A stretch of 64,000 nucleotides of DNA from Hygrophila difformis (GCA_030278955.1 JAOANR010000002.1:11087982-11151981); one strand, 5' to 3'; counted from the stretch's first letter, positions 33,696 to 47,707 are shown. Notes: generated by a model from the sequence alone, not told the origin. Made by a program: numbers and translations.

Positions 33696-35015
33696 TAAAA
33701 TATACATTTTCATAAATAATAACCCAAATCGTGCTCGTGCAAATGATGCTTTGCAGATCTCAAACCTGAAAGGAAATGGTGACAAGTGTAGAGTCAGCGA
33801 AAACAATCGCTGAGTAAGTAGACCCTTACTCCCGGAGGAGATCGGGTTGTAGAAATAATTTAAAGACAAAAGTTATGGTAATCGTATGCTAAAACGAGAA
33901 TTAATTTAAGCACAGACAAAATCCATATAAATCTAATCACGGGAAGAGATAATATGACACTATGCGTTACAAAGAAATAAATTCCTCAGCCAACATGATG
34001 TGCAGGTTCCCGTTGTAGGGCCCAAATCTCACATACATTCAAGGGTAGTGGTGGAGGTACGAAATTTCCTCAGACCACATTGAATCGAGAAATGGCATCG
34101 GGCTGATTTCCATCAGTCCCCGTAAGTCGTGTATTACAGGAAAACGGCGGAGGATTAGCATCTGTCCCCGTAAGTCGTGTGACACAAGCAAATGGCGGAG
34201 GTGGCAGCAGCGGCCCAAAACTTGGACCAAACCCCGTAAAAATGCGCGCTCAAAAATCCATATGACATTGAGAATAATTTCAAGTATTGTAAAGCACAGT
34301 AAAATGGCATACCAATAATCCAAAAGCAGTAGGGAGCTATAAGCATAAATTTAAAAATAAGAAAACGGTATTTAAAATTTATGCTTAAGCTAAATAAATT
34401 AAGGGTTACTCCAAAGAGTAAAAATCTACTTACCGTCACCGTGGATGGAATGGACACGACACACGCACGGTCTACGAGCAGATATCCCTTTACAGCTATT
34501 TGACTAGCAAAAATTATAATATTAACATCATTTGCTATAATGATATTTTAATGGAAATAATAACTAAAATTTTCCAATTTAATAAATCTTACCCGAGCAC
34601 TCTCACGGACTAGCTATCTGTACTAATCCTTACTCAGCTCAAAAACTCTTTTGGAACAAGCAGCAAAAATCTCATTCGAATCCCAACTACTAAACTATTT
34701 CAAAACTCAAGCCACACTGGAAACTCAAAGAAACTAACTGAATTCGAGATGGGAAATGGCGTGAGAATTGGGTGAGTAGAAGGGGGTTTATATAGAGGTA
34801 ATGGGTGAAGAAGACAACAAGTTGTCCTCCCTCAAATCAGCTTTCCAGACTGCATTACCACAAATGTGGCCCTGCCCTCATTAATTTCTGTCTGTGTCTC
34901 TCTGAAACCGTCCTCCTCTCTTTTCTCTCATATGGTAGCCCCGACAGGTGGCGGCGATGATACCGACGAGCGGCGGCCGGCGACAGCGGCGGTCTTCTCC
35001 TTCCATTTTCTCATC
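33696..35015 (-). repeat. Element C left LTR, middle segment (copy 2)
   Basis: Counterpart of 3142-4461. The hairpin CAGCGA/TCGCTG is at 33795-33812 and the ~47-bp tandem units are at 34118-34204. It ends with the LARD TSD tcatc (35011-35015). Confidence 0.85.
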
Positions 35016-37816
35016 TGTAACACCCGAGAAAAACAAATTCAAATTGTTTTGAACTACGTCATGACTTGATCCCTTCACAGGGTACGTAGGCAGCTTGGAA
35101 CTAATTTCTAAGTTCAGTCACGAAATAAACCACGAAATAAAATCACAAAACAAATCATAAAGTAAAATCACAAAATAAATCACGAGATAAATCACGAGAT
35201 CGATCGCAACGACGATAGGAGGAGTTGGAACTAATTTAAACTAGACTACTTAGGCCACGGAAATGTTACGAGCGATAAGCCGAACTCGTAACAAGTTTAA
35301 GGTGAAGATGCCGAACCGGAGACGACCCGAGGAGTCGAGCTAACACGTAGGGGGTAGAAAACCGATAGAGGAAAGCAAGGAAAGAACCGACGGAACACGC
35401 GAACCGCTGAACCGGCCGGTCCGGCCGGCCCGCGCCCGCCGCCGCGCGGCCACCGCGCGGACGAAGGCGTCGCGACGCCAGGACTGGCACGCGTGCTCCG
35501 CGCGGGCGTAGGCGTGGGTGCGCGTCACCAGCGTGCCAGAGGTGCAGAAGGTGTAATCTTTCCTTCTATGACGATTTTCTTGCCAAAAATCCGTCCCCCA
35601 TCAAGGGCAAGCGGATCAAGGCATTGGGGGAAGCCATAATAACAGCCTTGGGCGCCCCCTACCCCATATTCTCAGAAAACCTAACCCTAAACACTTCCAA
35701 TCTTCCTCTCCAAGTCAAAACCCCTCCGAACTCACTTTCTGGCGAGCATTCCGGCGACGGCGAGGCGAAAGGAACCAAGCCCTGCCCTCTAGACTCTTGG
35801 TAAGCTATTGTACAAAGTTTTAGTTCGTCCCTATAACTCAGAAACTCGGATTCTAACCCTTTTTCTTTACTACGGTTTCACGTCGGAAAACGAACAAAAA
35901 GCGATCGGAGAAGTTGGCCGTTCGTCGCAACCCTAGGACGCCCGGAAACCCTTTCCAGCGACTCAAAACTCTAACTAAGTAAGTTAAGACCTTACTCACA
36001 AATTTTTGTGGTTTATTGTTGTTTAAAACTCGAGATCTATACCCGTAACAAAAACCGATTTTCAAAAACCCTATTTTCGTCCAATTTCAAAAACTCGCCT
36101 AAAACTCGACCTTCGGGAATTCAAATCAAAAACCTTTCAACATAGATTTTGTTCCTAAGACTTTAATCTATCTTGTGCCCAAATTTCAGCCATTGACATT
36201 AAGATTTGCTATCCCAAATCTCGCCGTAAACTTCTGTAACAAACCGAACATTTGAAACCATTGACAGATTTCATTACTCGACTTGATGCATGTTTTTCCC
36301 CCATTTTTAGAATGATTTAACTTTGTATTTCTAAACAAAAGTTGTAGATAAATGTGTCTAGATTATGCATATAAAATTTCATGGATTTTGGAGTTTATTT
36401 GATACGTCAAACGGCCGAATTTCAGAACTTGTTCCAAGCAATCCTCTGAGTCTGCGCGTGTACAGCGTGTTGTGGTCGATTTTTGAACACCTAAAATTCA
36501 TTATTCCTAATTTCTTAAAACATGAAAGTTGTTCATTAATGTGTTGTGTATCTCCTGTAAAAATATTGGATCAATTGTCTTTGAAATGAATTTTTAACCG
36601 GCGTCGCACGAACCTGTGACAAATTCAGTTTTTGAGACAGAAATTATCTTTTGTAAAGAACTCGAATTTTGACTTACTTCGAAACCTTATTCCAAAAACT
36701 TAAAACATAAAAGTTCTTCGTGTGTGTGTTTTTGAGCGACTGTGTAAATTTCAGAATTTTTGGTGTAAAAATGAATTTTTAATTAAGAAAGGCGCAAACT
36801 GCGTCAAACCGGATTTTTCGAACTAGAGAAAACTCGAACTATGAAACGCGATATCGAATCTTTTGATCCCTTGAAATACGAACTTTCGAAAAATCCCGTG
36901 CACTAGGCTGAGCCGATCTTCATGCTAATCATTATCTTTGAGACTGCCTCGTTAGTGGTCTCCTTACTATCTGAGATTGCCTCGTTAGTGATCTCGCGCG
37001 CTGTGTTTTGGATCGCCTCGTTAGTGGCCCTACTATCTTTTGAGACTGCCTCGTTAGTGGTCTCCCATTGTTGTGGACTGCCTCGTTAGTGGTCCTATGT
37101 TGAGATTGCCTCGTTAGTGATCTCCCGGTATGGTGTCCTCTTCTTAGTTTGCGGGATAAATTATAAAAGACTTGTGTGAGTGTTAATTACGCTTAAATCC
37201 TATTTACCATGTTTTTAAATTACGCATTTAAATTACGTCATTAAATTATGCCTTTAAATTCCGCCTTTAAAATTTAGTCTTTTTAAATTATGCATTTTCG
37301 TCTTGGATAAATTAATCATGTTTTCCGCTGCGAATAAAATATGAATTTTAAATGAATGCATGAAAAGGGTAAAATCTTTGGATTTAAACCCATGGAACCC
37401 CTTAAATTGTTAGTTAGGGATTAACTTACTCGGTATATTTTTATACTGATAAACCGTTGTTATTTTTCTTTTACAGAGTATGTCGAGTGACGCATTGCAT
37501 ATGCACTTGGGGGAAACCATAATGGACATTTTAAATTCTGCATCGTACTGTTTTTACCGGGTCTGTTAAACCCGAGGATTTGGCCATGTTGGCCGTGATT
37601 TACTTTCCGCTGCATTTACTCTATTTATTTTCGCGCATTACTACTATCGTATTTTGAGTTAAGTATTATAAATTTCCGGACTAAATCTTGAAATGTTTTT
37701 AAATCTTTTGCATACCCACAAGCCTTGCATTTCCTTAGTGAGCTCGGGAAGCCGTGTCTTGCTAGGGAGATGTGGCGGTGACATCCCGGCCTGGGTTATC
37801 AAATCCGGGTGTTACA
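35016..37816 (+). repeat. LARD 5' LTR (copy 2), with mini-hairpin array
   Basis: It has the same layout as copy 1; about 10 bp are missing in the GC-rich zone near 35430. The six-hairpin array is at 36940-37124. Its third unit reads GGAT...GCCC, one stem pair weakened (GTCC to GCCC). The candidate donor GTAAGC and acceptor TTTTACAG are conserved. Confidence 0.88.
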
Positions 37817-38194
37817 AGTTGGTATCAGAGCCCGGAAATTTTTAAAGCTACTACTATTATTTTAGACCATTATTTTCAAAACCCAAATATTATTTTTAAA
37901 TTATTTATTTTGACTACTAGTATTATTTTAGCCCAAAAGCTTATTTTTACACAGCCCAAAATCTTAGCCCAAAAGAAGTATTAAATTTTTGGCCCACTAT
38001 AGCGGCCCAACTCTTATTCTTACCCATGAAGTAAAATTATTTTAAAATACATGAATAGATTGCATTTTTAAAATGGGAAAAAGGGGGATTTGCACTTGCA
38101 TGTTGCATAAGCATACTTCTCATAGTTTTAAATTACTACATACCTTAACCTTACTTGGAAAATGTCTAACTCTAACCTCCCTTGTTGACATTAG

Positions 38195-38572
38195 ATGGCC
38201 GAACCCAACGCGAACATGACCAATCTGATGATGAAACTGACCAACGCATACCTCGAGTCCCAACAGCATATCAATCACTTCAAGGCTCGAGTGGGGCATC
38301 TAGAGAGTAACGTGGACTATCTGAGACATCTTAGGGAAGCTGACCATCATGAAATAACCCAACTCAAGGCCCAAGTCGCCGAACTCCAAACCCAAGTGGT
38401 CACACTCCAAAACAAGGACAATGAACTGATGATGCAAATAGGACACTTAGGAGCTGAGCTGCTGGGCCTAGAGGCTGACATATTTCCTCCGAGCCCGAGC
38501 CCGGTGGGGACACCCATTCCCATTGACGTATCCAGCGACGAGGACGATCCCATCGAGGATGTACCTGCCTAG
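38195..38572 (+). CDS. Small coiled-coil ORF of LARD, 125 aa (copy 2)
   Basis: Identical to the 7651-8028 product except Pro for Thr at residue 4. The coiled coil spans about residues 25-95 and the tail is acidic. No gag hallmark is seen. Confidence 0.5.
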   Translation: MAEPNANMTNLMMKLTNAYLESQQHINHFKARVGHLESNVDYLRHLREADHHEITQLKAQVAELQTQVVTLQNKDNELMMQIGHLGAELLGLEADIFPPSPSPVGTPIPIDVSSDEDDPIEDVPA

Positions 38573-38832
38573 TCACTCTAGACTTAGAGATCCATACTGA
38601 TGCACCATTGCTATTTCCGTTTCGAATGCTTGTAACCCAAATTTATTTCTTGAATAATAAAAATACAAGCCTATTTTTTTTATTCCATACATTTTATTTA
38701 ATTCTTCAACTACCATGATCAAAGAGGGGGACCTACAACCCTAGACCCAAAAAAAATAAATAAATAAATAAATAAATAAAATAAAAAAATAAAAAAATAT
38801 AAAAAAATATAAAAAAATAAATAAATAAAAAT

Positions 38833-38871
<39 letters not shown>

Positions 38872-39339
38872 TAAGTTTTACCTAAGTTCCAGCAACCTCT
38901 ACAAACAGACCCCAATAAATTGATACCTATTAAAAGACTAATCTTCATTCAATAAAATTTTCCCCTTGCAAGCAGCGATTTATTTAACATATAAACTCTA
39001 CCCTGTATATCTTATCACACTAGTTTATCTAGGTTCCTTGAAGCGGTTTAGTCAAGCAACGGCGCAAGTATTGTTGGGCAACCCACACACATGTAGATAC
39101 GATAGGAAGGTAACAGTAAATCCAGAACATCTCAAACCATAAAATAGGCGGAACAATTGAACCATGTTTCTAGACAGCAATAGACTACTAACACATGTCA
39201 AACACATAACTAAGCAATAACACAAAGAAAACATAAACCACAAATCCCAGACAACAGAAACGTTCTCATAAAGAGGAAACTAAACAAAGTACGTCTAATG
39301 CAGAACCTAAACGGAAACGCAAGCAAGGAAGGGAAAACA

Positions 39340-40557
39340 TCACTGATCAGGAGGCGGGAACTGCCGACGCATGTAGTCATCCATCTGCCGCACATAGGCA
39401 TACATGTCGGACATGGTGGCCTGCTGCTGAGCCTGCCTCGTAGCAAACGAGTCCATACAGGTCTGGTAGAAGTCCAATCTAGCGTCTATGGCATCGTAAC
39501 GAGCCTGCCCAGCTGCAAACCCGGCATCCATACCGACCCGCATCTCCTGCATCATCTGCAGCATCTGAGCCATCTCCTGTCCCTGAGGTGCCACTGCAAG
39601 AGGTGGAACTACTGGAGGAGGGGGTGGCTGCTCCGGTGGTACGACAAGGATCAACCCGCCATCATCAGGCTGCGGGCGAAGTACAGCACGGGGAGCCCCA
39701 CGACGTAAGGCGCTACGCCGGGAAGCATAAGTCGGGATACGGTAGCAGCTGCCCGCCACTAGATCGTACGGATCTGTCTCCGGTGTCGGGCGGATCCCCT
39801 GCGCCGCGCACAATCCACAGATGAGGTGAACATGGGTAATCACCCTACTCCCTCGTCCTCTCCGCATACCCCGCAAGTTGTCCTCGATACAAGCTCCTAC
39901 ATTCACCCTACCGTCTCGCGCAATAAAGCAAATGGTCTCGTAGACGTGATCCAGGACAATGTGGCTCCGGGTAATCGTCCGGACGCGCCCTAGCCATATC
40001 TGGGCAAGCTCTCGCCAAGGGGAGTCCATCGTCGTCAAACGCAGCTCATGATCATGCTCGAGCTGAGGAGGCACCACGGTGCATAAGACATCCCACGCAG
40101 GAGCAAGAACACGTCCCTCAGGCTGTGGGCGGAATGCGCCATCGTCAGGCAAGCCAAAATAGACATTGATCGCCCGAGCACTGAAGTCGAGATAGCGACC
40201 ACGAACCCATACCCGAGATAGGTCGTCACCCTCCCCAAGACCGCCAATGTTGGCGATAACCTCCATAGCCAAATAACCGGAGGCAACGCCCTCGGGATGA
40301 CGTGCAAGCACGGTCCACTGCAAGTTCTCCAAGACTGCACTGACCCTGTCATCGCCCAAATGATCAGGGTATATGCCTCTCTCGGGGACGTAAGCCCTGT
40401 TTCGACGAAGCTCGTCGAAATAAAAGTCCTGGGCAGCCCTTGTCCTAAACCGGAACCTGTCGTGTCGGTGAGGACGCACCTCGTCAGGGAGACCCCTGAG
40501 TCTCGGGCCCCGCTGCTCCTCGTCCTCCTCTGGCTCGCTCTCGTCGAAATCAGGCAT
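39340..40557 (-). CDS. Antisense ORF of LARD, 405 aa, intact (copy 2)
   Basis: This is the full version of the antisense protein. It starts MPDFDESEPEEDEEQ at 40557, with an in-frame TGA about 24 bases upstream, which supports this start. The N-terminus is acidic. The PF20167-like core spans about 100-275 (VWVRGRYLDF, NVYFGLP, VNVGACIEDNL, HLICGLCAAQGI). A Pro-rich hinge and a Gln-rich coiled-coil tail end in RRQFPPPDQ. The high GC content and codon use differ from the AT-rich surroundings, consistent with a captured host-type gene. Role unknown. It could be the product of an independent antisense transcript. Confidence 0.65.
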   Translation of the reverse strand: MPDFDESEPEEDEEQRGPRLRGLPDEVRPHRHDRFRFRTRAAQDFYFDELRRNRAYVPERGIYPDHLGDDRVSAVLENLQWTVLARHPEGVASGYLAMEVIANIGGLGEGDDLSRVWVRGRYLDFSARAINVYFGLPDDGAFRPQPEGRVLAPAWDVLCTVVPPQLEHDHELRLTTMDSPWRELAQIWLGRVRTITRSHIVLDHVYETICFIARDGRVNVGACIEDNLRGMRRGRGSRVITHVHLICGLCAAQGIRPTPETDPYDLVAGSCYRIPTYASRRSALRRGAPRAVLRPQPDDGGLILVVPPEQPPPPPVVPPLAVAPQGQEMAQMLQMMQEMRVGMDAGFAAGQARYDAIDARLDFYQTCMDSFATRQAQQQATMSDMYAYVRQMDDYMRRQFPPPDQ

Positions 40558-40658
40558 CGCGGAGCGGCATGGCTGGGGCCAGCCTCATCAGTAACTCGTC
40601 TCCTAGTCCTCGGAGGACACATGAGAGATGCCAAAACGACCCACAAAAAGAGCAACAT

Positions 40659-41537
40659 CCTGCAAATTACCCAATACCAATTATAAGACTAAATTCCACA
40701 CAAAGGTCAAGCAGAAATACGTAAGGGGCATCAATATACACTTCCAACGTGAATATACCATAAGAACATCAAATCCTACCGTTTGCTAAGACCAACCAGG
40801 AGGTAATCTAGACAAAGGATATGCTCAAACTAGTTCCCAAAACCTTTATGGCATTTCGTCGAACACGTTATGTGCGCAATAAACCAAAACCTAAGTTACT
40901 AACAACACACGGAAGTTGCCCATAAAACGAAACAATCACTCAAATAACAACACATCATTTCCGTACAGCGCCAAACAACAAAGAAATGAGCTAATAATCA
41001 CAACCAATAACAACCAAACATCAAAAACCTCATAGTCTTTCTAAAGATTTAAATCCAACAAGAATTTGCTAAAAACGTAAACACATTGGGGCATAAATAC
41101 AAGCGGGACAACAAGAGTAACATCAATTATCACATATGGTTGCTAATTTGCACTAATCAAGCCTAAAAATAACAAACCCCCAATTTTTGTACATAAACCC
41201 TAATTCCTAAATCACTTCACAAATCAAGTCATTCAAAGCATAAAAATTGAAATTAGTAAGTGGGTTTAGTAGATTCATACCTTGGTGAGTGAAATTGAAG
41301 TCGAAATCAAGCAAACGGGAAGGTAACTCGCCGGATTTAGAGCGAATTGGGGGTGTGGTCTCGAATGGAAATGGGGGAAGTGGCTCCGCGGAGCGCGAGC
41401 CCTATTTTCTCGAATAGGGGGAGCCGCGCGCTCGCCGGGCTGAGGCCCCATACCGCGCGGCCACCGCGCGGGACCCGGAGGGAGTTTTATTTTTTTCTGT
41501 TTTGCTTAATCTCTTTTGCTATACACCCCTCACTCAA
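40659..41537 (-). other. Upstream exon and candidate intron of the antisense gene (copy 2)
   Basis: Counterpart of 10118-10995. Donor ACCAAG|GTATGA near 41279 and acceptor TTTGCAG near 40659, with a GC-rich leader upstream. Both splice signals are preserved between the copies. Confidence 0.4.
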
Positions 41538-41640
41538 CCCGAGCATATATTGGCGGTGAGATACAACAACATGGGGTCTCACCGACATCATTCCTGACAA
41601 AGACAGTAGAATTGCCTCGCATTCTCTTTTTGTAAGGCAA

Positions 41641-42027
41641 TAGAAAACCCTCGGGATGGAGAAACATAGGAACCATAAGAAATCCTGTGAAGAGTGGGAA
41701 ACCGCTTATTGACTAGCGTCACCACCCCAATCTGCTTGTATTCACAATGTATTCCGCAACTCCCAATTGAAGAAGTATGTGCACGATCCGACCCATGTAC
41801 TCTAACCGGAAGAAGTTGAATTTGAGGATGACCTAAGTTATGAGGAAGTTCCAGTGCGAATACTGGACACAAAGGAGAGAGTAACGAGGAATAAGACCGT
41901 AAGAATAGTCAAGGTCCTTTGGTCCAACCACGAGACGGAGACGGCAACGTGGGAGTTGGAGGCCGACATGAAACAACGTTACCCTACCCTCTTCCAAGAT
42001 GAACTGGCCACAGTTATGGGGACATAA
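41641..42027 (+). pseudogene. Remnant of Gypsy integrase C-terminus (copy 2)
   Basis: Same chromodomain tail as at 11100-11486, with the stop codon at 42025-42027. It carries the same internal stops. Confidence 0.72.
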
Positions 42028-42054
42028 CTGTATTCTTAAGGGGGGGGGGGAGGA

Positions 42055-44827
42055 TGTAACACCCGAGAAAAACAAATTCAAATTGTTTTGAACTACGTCA
42101 TGACTTGATCCCTTCACAGGGTACGTAGGCAGCTTGGAACTAATTTCTAAGTTCAGTCACGAAATAAACCACGAAATAAAATCACAAAACAAATCATAAA
42201 GTAAAATCACAAAATAAATCACGAGATAAATCACGAGATCGATCGCAAGGACGATAGGAGGAGTTGGAACTAATTTAAACTAGACTACTTAGGCCACGGA
42301 AATGTTACGAGCGATAAGCCGAACTCGTAACAAGTTTAAGGGGAAGATGCCGAACCGGAGACGACCCGAGGATTCGAGCTAACACGTAGGGGGTAGAAAA
42401 CCGATAGAGGAAAGCAAGGAAAGACCCGACGGAACACGCGAACCGCTGAACCGGGCCGGTCCAGCCGGCCCGCGCCCGCCGCGCGGCCACCGCGCGGACG
42501 AAGGCGTCGCGACGCCAGGCCTGGCACGCGTGCTCCGCGCGGGCGTAGGCGTGGGTGCACGTCACCAGCGCGCCAGAGGTGCAGAAGGTGCCAAAAATCC
42601 GTCCCCCATCAAGGGCAAGCGGATCAAGGCATTGGGGGAAGCCATAATAACAGCCTTGGGCGCCCCCTACCCCATATTCTCAGAAAACCTAACCCTAAAC
42701 ACTTCCAATCTTCCTCTCCAAGTCAAAACCCCTCCGAACTCACTTTCCGGCGAGCATTCCGGCGACGGCGAGGCGAAAGGAACCAAGCCCTGCCCTCTAG
42801 ACTCTTGGTAAGCTATTGTACAAAGTTTTAGTTCGTCCCTATAACTCAGAAACTCGGATTCTAACCCTTTTTCTTTACTACGGTTTCCCGTCGGAAAACG
42901 AACAAAAAACGATCGGAGAAGTTGGCCGTTCGTCGCAACCCTAGGACGCCCGAAAACCCTTTCCAGCGACTCAAAACTCTAACTAAGTAAATTAAGACCT
43001 TACTCACAAATGTTTGTGGTATATTGTTGTTTAAAATTCGAGATCTATACCCGTAACAAAAACCGATTTTCAAAAACCCTATTTTCGTCCAATTTCAAAA
43101 ACTAGCCTAAAACTCGACCTTCGGGAATTCAAACCGAAAACCTTTCAACATAGATTTTGTTCCTAAGACTTTAATCTATCTTGTGCCCAACTTTCAGCCA
43201 TTGACATTAAGATTTGCTATCCCAAATCTCGCCGTAAACTTTCTGTGACAAACCGAACATTTGAAACCATTGACAGATTTCATTACTCGACTTGATGCAT
43301 GTTTTTCACCCGTTTTTACAATGATTTAACTTTGCATTTCTAAACAAAAGTTGTAGATAAATGATTCTAGATTATGCATATAAAATTTCATGGATTTTGG
43401 AGTTCATTTGATACGTCAAACGGCCGAATTTCAGAACCTGTTCCAAGCAATCCTTTGAGTCCGCGCGTGTACAGCTTGTTGTGGTCGATTTTTGAACACC
43501 TAAAATTCATTATTCCTAATTTCTTAACACATGAAAGTTGTTCATTAATGTGTTTTGTATCTCCTGTAAAACGTTCGGATCAATTGGCTTTGAAATGAAT
43601 TTTTAATCGGCGTCGCACGAACCTGTGACGAAATCAGTTTTTGAGACAGAAATTATCTTTTGTAAAGAACTCGAATTTTGACTCACTTTGAAACCTTATT
43701 TCCAAAAACTTAAAACATGAAAGTTGTTCGTGTGTGTGTTTTTGAGCTACTGTGTAAATTTCAGAATTTTTGGTGTAAAAATAAATTTTTAATTAAGAAA
43801 GGCGCAAACTGCGTCAAACCGGATTTTTCGAACTAGAGAAAACTCGAACTATGAAACGCGATATCGAATCTTTTGATCACTTGAAATACGAACTTTCGAA
43901 AAATCCCGTGCACTAGGCTGAGCCGATCTTCATGCTAATCATTATCTTTGAGACTACCTCGTTAGTGGTCTCCTTACTATCTGAGATTGCCTCGTTAGTG
44001 ATCTCGCGCGTTGTGTTTTGGATCGCCTCGTTAGTGGTCCTACTATCTTTTGAGACTGCCTCGTTAGTGGTCTCCCATTGTTGTGGACTGCCTCGTTAGT
44101 GGTCCTATGTTGAGATTGCCTCGTTAGTGATCTCCTGGTATGGTGTCCTCTTCGTAGTTTGCGGGATAAATTATAAAAGACTTGTGTGAGTGTTAATTAC
44201 GCTTAAATCCTATTTACCATGTTTTTAAACTACGCATTTAAATTACGTCATTAAATTATGCCTTTAAATTCCGCCTTTAATATTTAGTCTTTTTAAATTA
44301 TGCATTTTCGTCTTGGATAAATTAATCATGTTTTCCGCTGCGAATAAAATATGAATTTTAAATGAATGCATGAAAAGGGTAAAATCTTTGGATTTAAACC
44401 CATGGAACCCCTTAAATTGTTAGTTAGGGATTAACTTACTCGGTATATTTTTATACTGATAAACCGTTGTTATTTTTCTTTTACAGAGTATGTCGAGTGA
44501 CGCATTGCATATGCACTTGGGGGCAACCATAATGGACATTTTATATTCTGCATCGTACTGTTTTTACCGGGTCTGTTAAACCCGAGGATTTGGCCATGTT
44601 GGCCCTGATTTACTTTCCGCTGCATTTACTCTATTTGTTTTCGCGCATTACTACTATCGTATTTTGAGTTAAGTATTATAAATTTCCGGACTAAGTCTTC
44701 AAATGTTTTTAAATCTTTTGCATACCCACAAGCCTTGCATTTCCTTAGTGAGCTCGGGAAGCCGTGTCTTGCTAGGGAGATGTGGCGGTGACATCCCGGC
44801 CTGGGTTATCAAATCCGGGGTGTTACA
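42055..44827 (+). repeat. LARD 3' LTR (copy 2), with mini-hairpin array
   Basis: The array is at 43950-44134, with six units in the same order. The candidate intron signals and the CGGTATA/TATACTG hairpin are retained. The polypurine tract before it is a long G run (about 42036-42054). Confidence 0.88.
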
Positions 44828-46331
44828 TCATCCTTCTTCTTCTATTTTTTTTTTTTTTGTTCTTGGTTTGATTTTCTGGATTGATGTGGGTTTGTGAATT
44901 TGGGGATGGATTTGAAAGTGGTTTTGAATGGAGAGACGGTGGTGGCGTTGGCTGGCCGCGACGGGGAAGCGGTGGCCATGGGAGGCGGCAGAGGTGGGGT
45001 GGCCGCGTGCGGCCGTGGTTTTGGGGGAGGGAGATGGAATGGTGGCCGGATGCAGGCGGAGGGATTCGGTGGTGGTGTCGGATCCGTGGCTGTGGTGGTG
45101 GCGGCGGAACCGCCGCTGATAGGAAATAGATGGTGGTGGTGAAACGGTGGCGCGAGGGTTGCCGGAGGCGGCGGCTGAATTCGATGGGGAGACCTGAGAT
45201 GGTGGTTGTGGCCGGATTCGTCGGAGGGGGTCGCCGGCGGGAGGGAGATGGTGCTGTGGGTGTGGTGGCAAGGGCATGGCCGGAGAAGGAGAGAAAGAGG
45301 AAGATGATGGTGGTGGCGGAAGTGGCTGTCGGAGGTGTCGCCGGCGGGCTGCCGGCGGCAGTGGCGGCGCCGGAGGGCGGCGGTGACAGGGTTACAAAAT
45401 TAGGGTTAGGGTTTGGTTGGGTTTTTGGGCTTAGGGTTAAGGCTTCCCATATTGAGCTTGGTTTGTGTTGGGCTCAATTTAATTAATTTTAACTCATGGA
45501 CTTAATAGAATGACCCAATCCAAATAATCAATCATGGACTAAATTGCCTTAATTGTTTAAATTATGGACTTAATTTATTTAATAATCCGGAACCGTTAGT
45601 CGAGTAATCCAATACTCCACATTCCTTAATTCGGGACCATAACTAATTAATAGTCGGATAATTCTCGATAATTAAATGAGTTAAGCATTTTAATTTAATT
45701 ATAAGGACTCAATTTTTTTTAATTTATTCCATTTATTGCATTATTTACTCAAATGCTTAAACTCGAGATAACTATAATTTCCTTTGGACTATTATCGCAT
45801 TATTTGGATTTAATTATCACTAACCTTGAACTCAGCTAATAATCTTTAATTTTTATTTGTACTTTCAATCTCGTAATATAGTATAATAGAGACTCATTGA
45901 TCTAATTCACCTCATAGTGGATCTCCAGTTCAACTTAAAAAGACAGTGGGTCTCCTTAACAAAATAATTCGAGTCTAATAACATTTAATCCAATTGTTCA
46001 TCAATAGACTTAACTCGCATAATAACTAGTCTCCTTAGCCAAAGTGGTCGAAGTCTTGGAAATTAATAATTGGATAATTCGTTTATTAAAAATTGGGTTG
46101 TCCACAAATTTCGTAACTTAGTTGGCTAAGTATTTTTTTTAATTAGGTCATGGTCTCTTAAATTCTAATGACTTACTCCCTTTATGTCCAATAATAATTA
46201 TTTCAATGCTTATAAATTAATGATCATACGTTCAATTAGATTCCTTTCATCTAAAAATTAATTTTATGTGAAATTTTGAATGTTCATTTATTTAAATGTA
46301 AGTTTTATTTAAAATTTTACGGAGTGTTATA
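44828..46331 (-). repeat. Element C left LTR, distal segment (copy 2)
   Basis: Counterpart of 14300-15799. It ends GGAGTGTTATA at 46331, beside the minus-strand polypurine tract. Confidence 0.82.
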
Positions 46332-46420
46332 GTCTACCCTCCTTAAAATAAGGCTTCGTCCTCGAAGTCTCACGATAAAACTGGAAGTTATTCTCAACTA
46401 GATGTATATCTTTCTAACGC

Positions 46421-46463
<43 letters not shown>

Positions 46464-47643
46464 TATGGAAAACTCTCGATCAGTTATTATTCTCTTCAGA
46501 CTGCTTCGAATATTTATCCTTAATATCCTTCCTAACTCCTTTAGTTGCATTCTGTATACCCCGCATGTATCACATACCTTCATTATCAAATTTAATCCAT
46601 TGATGGTCCTAAAACTTTTCACTTGGTCCGTAATAATAAAGTTGGTTGGTCCATTTCTCTTTTAGCACTTTCTTTAGCGGAATTTGCTAACTGCTATGTA
46701 CTATTTTTCTTTCCTAGGGGATGAAAGTAAATTATTTCATTTAATCATTATCGATTGTCCATATTTTATTACGCTTCTAAGGGTATCCAGAATAAGTCTA
46801 GGGAATTAAATCCAACGATATGTTATTTCTATTATGGGGTTTCATTGATTCAATTTAAATTGGCAGACTTCATTTGAGTACACTATACTCCTTAATAAAT
46901 CCCACTTGTCTCGTTGGTAAACTGTTGTCCTTAAGAAGAATTATATATTCGTTTCGTAACACTCCGTCGATTTTGCTTGATATACTTGGCCCGATAATTA
47001 ATTGTTATGCTTGGAGCATCCTTTACATTTTAAAAGTATTAAGGTAAGTTCCTCGAGTTCATCCTAGAATATATAAAATTTAAATCCCTTGGAAATCCAA
47101 CTCATCTCATCCTTAACAAATATTTACGTCTAGGGTAATACAAAAATCATCCTTTGTTGTACACATGGGAATTTTCTAAGTCCATATCACTTGAAATTTC
47201 CAAATGTTAATTAAATGTCCCTTATGGATATCCGACTAATGGTATGCCCAACTTATATTGGGCTTCGAAAGAAAAGACATTGCGTTATATAAGAGTAGGT
47301 TGGGTTCAAATGCATAGTCTATAAAATTTATAGTAAGTATCTTTCTTACTATGTCTTCTTGATCGGTCTTCTTGATAAGTATTCATTTTACAAGTAACAA
47401 TAACTTTAAATGAGGATTTTACGATTTCCTTGCTTGGTGAGTTATCACATTGATAAATAATAATGGCATTTCCAACTAAGGATTATCCACCATAATTTGA
47501 AAATTATGAAATTGAAAAATTAATGGGTAGGGAATCTTCTTCTCTCGATTATAAACTTCGTCCTTGACAATTCAATGTCTTTCATGGAAATATGAAGAAC
47601 ATTAACTCCTCGTAATATAGGCTCTTGTAAATTCTTATTATTT

Positions 47644-47707
<64 letters not shown>

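Larger units (their letters stand above)
35016..44827 (+). mobile_element. LARD-like non-autonomous retrotransposon (copy 2)
   Basis: Duplicate of 4462-14299. 5' LTR 35016-37816, primer site 37820-37831, 3' LTR 42055-44827. The TSD tcatc lies at 35011-35015 and 44828-44832. The antisense ORF is intact in this copy. Confidence 0.88.
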
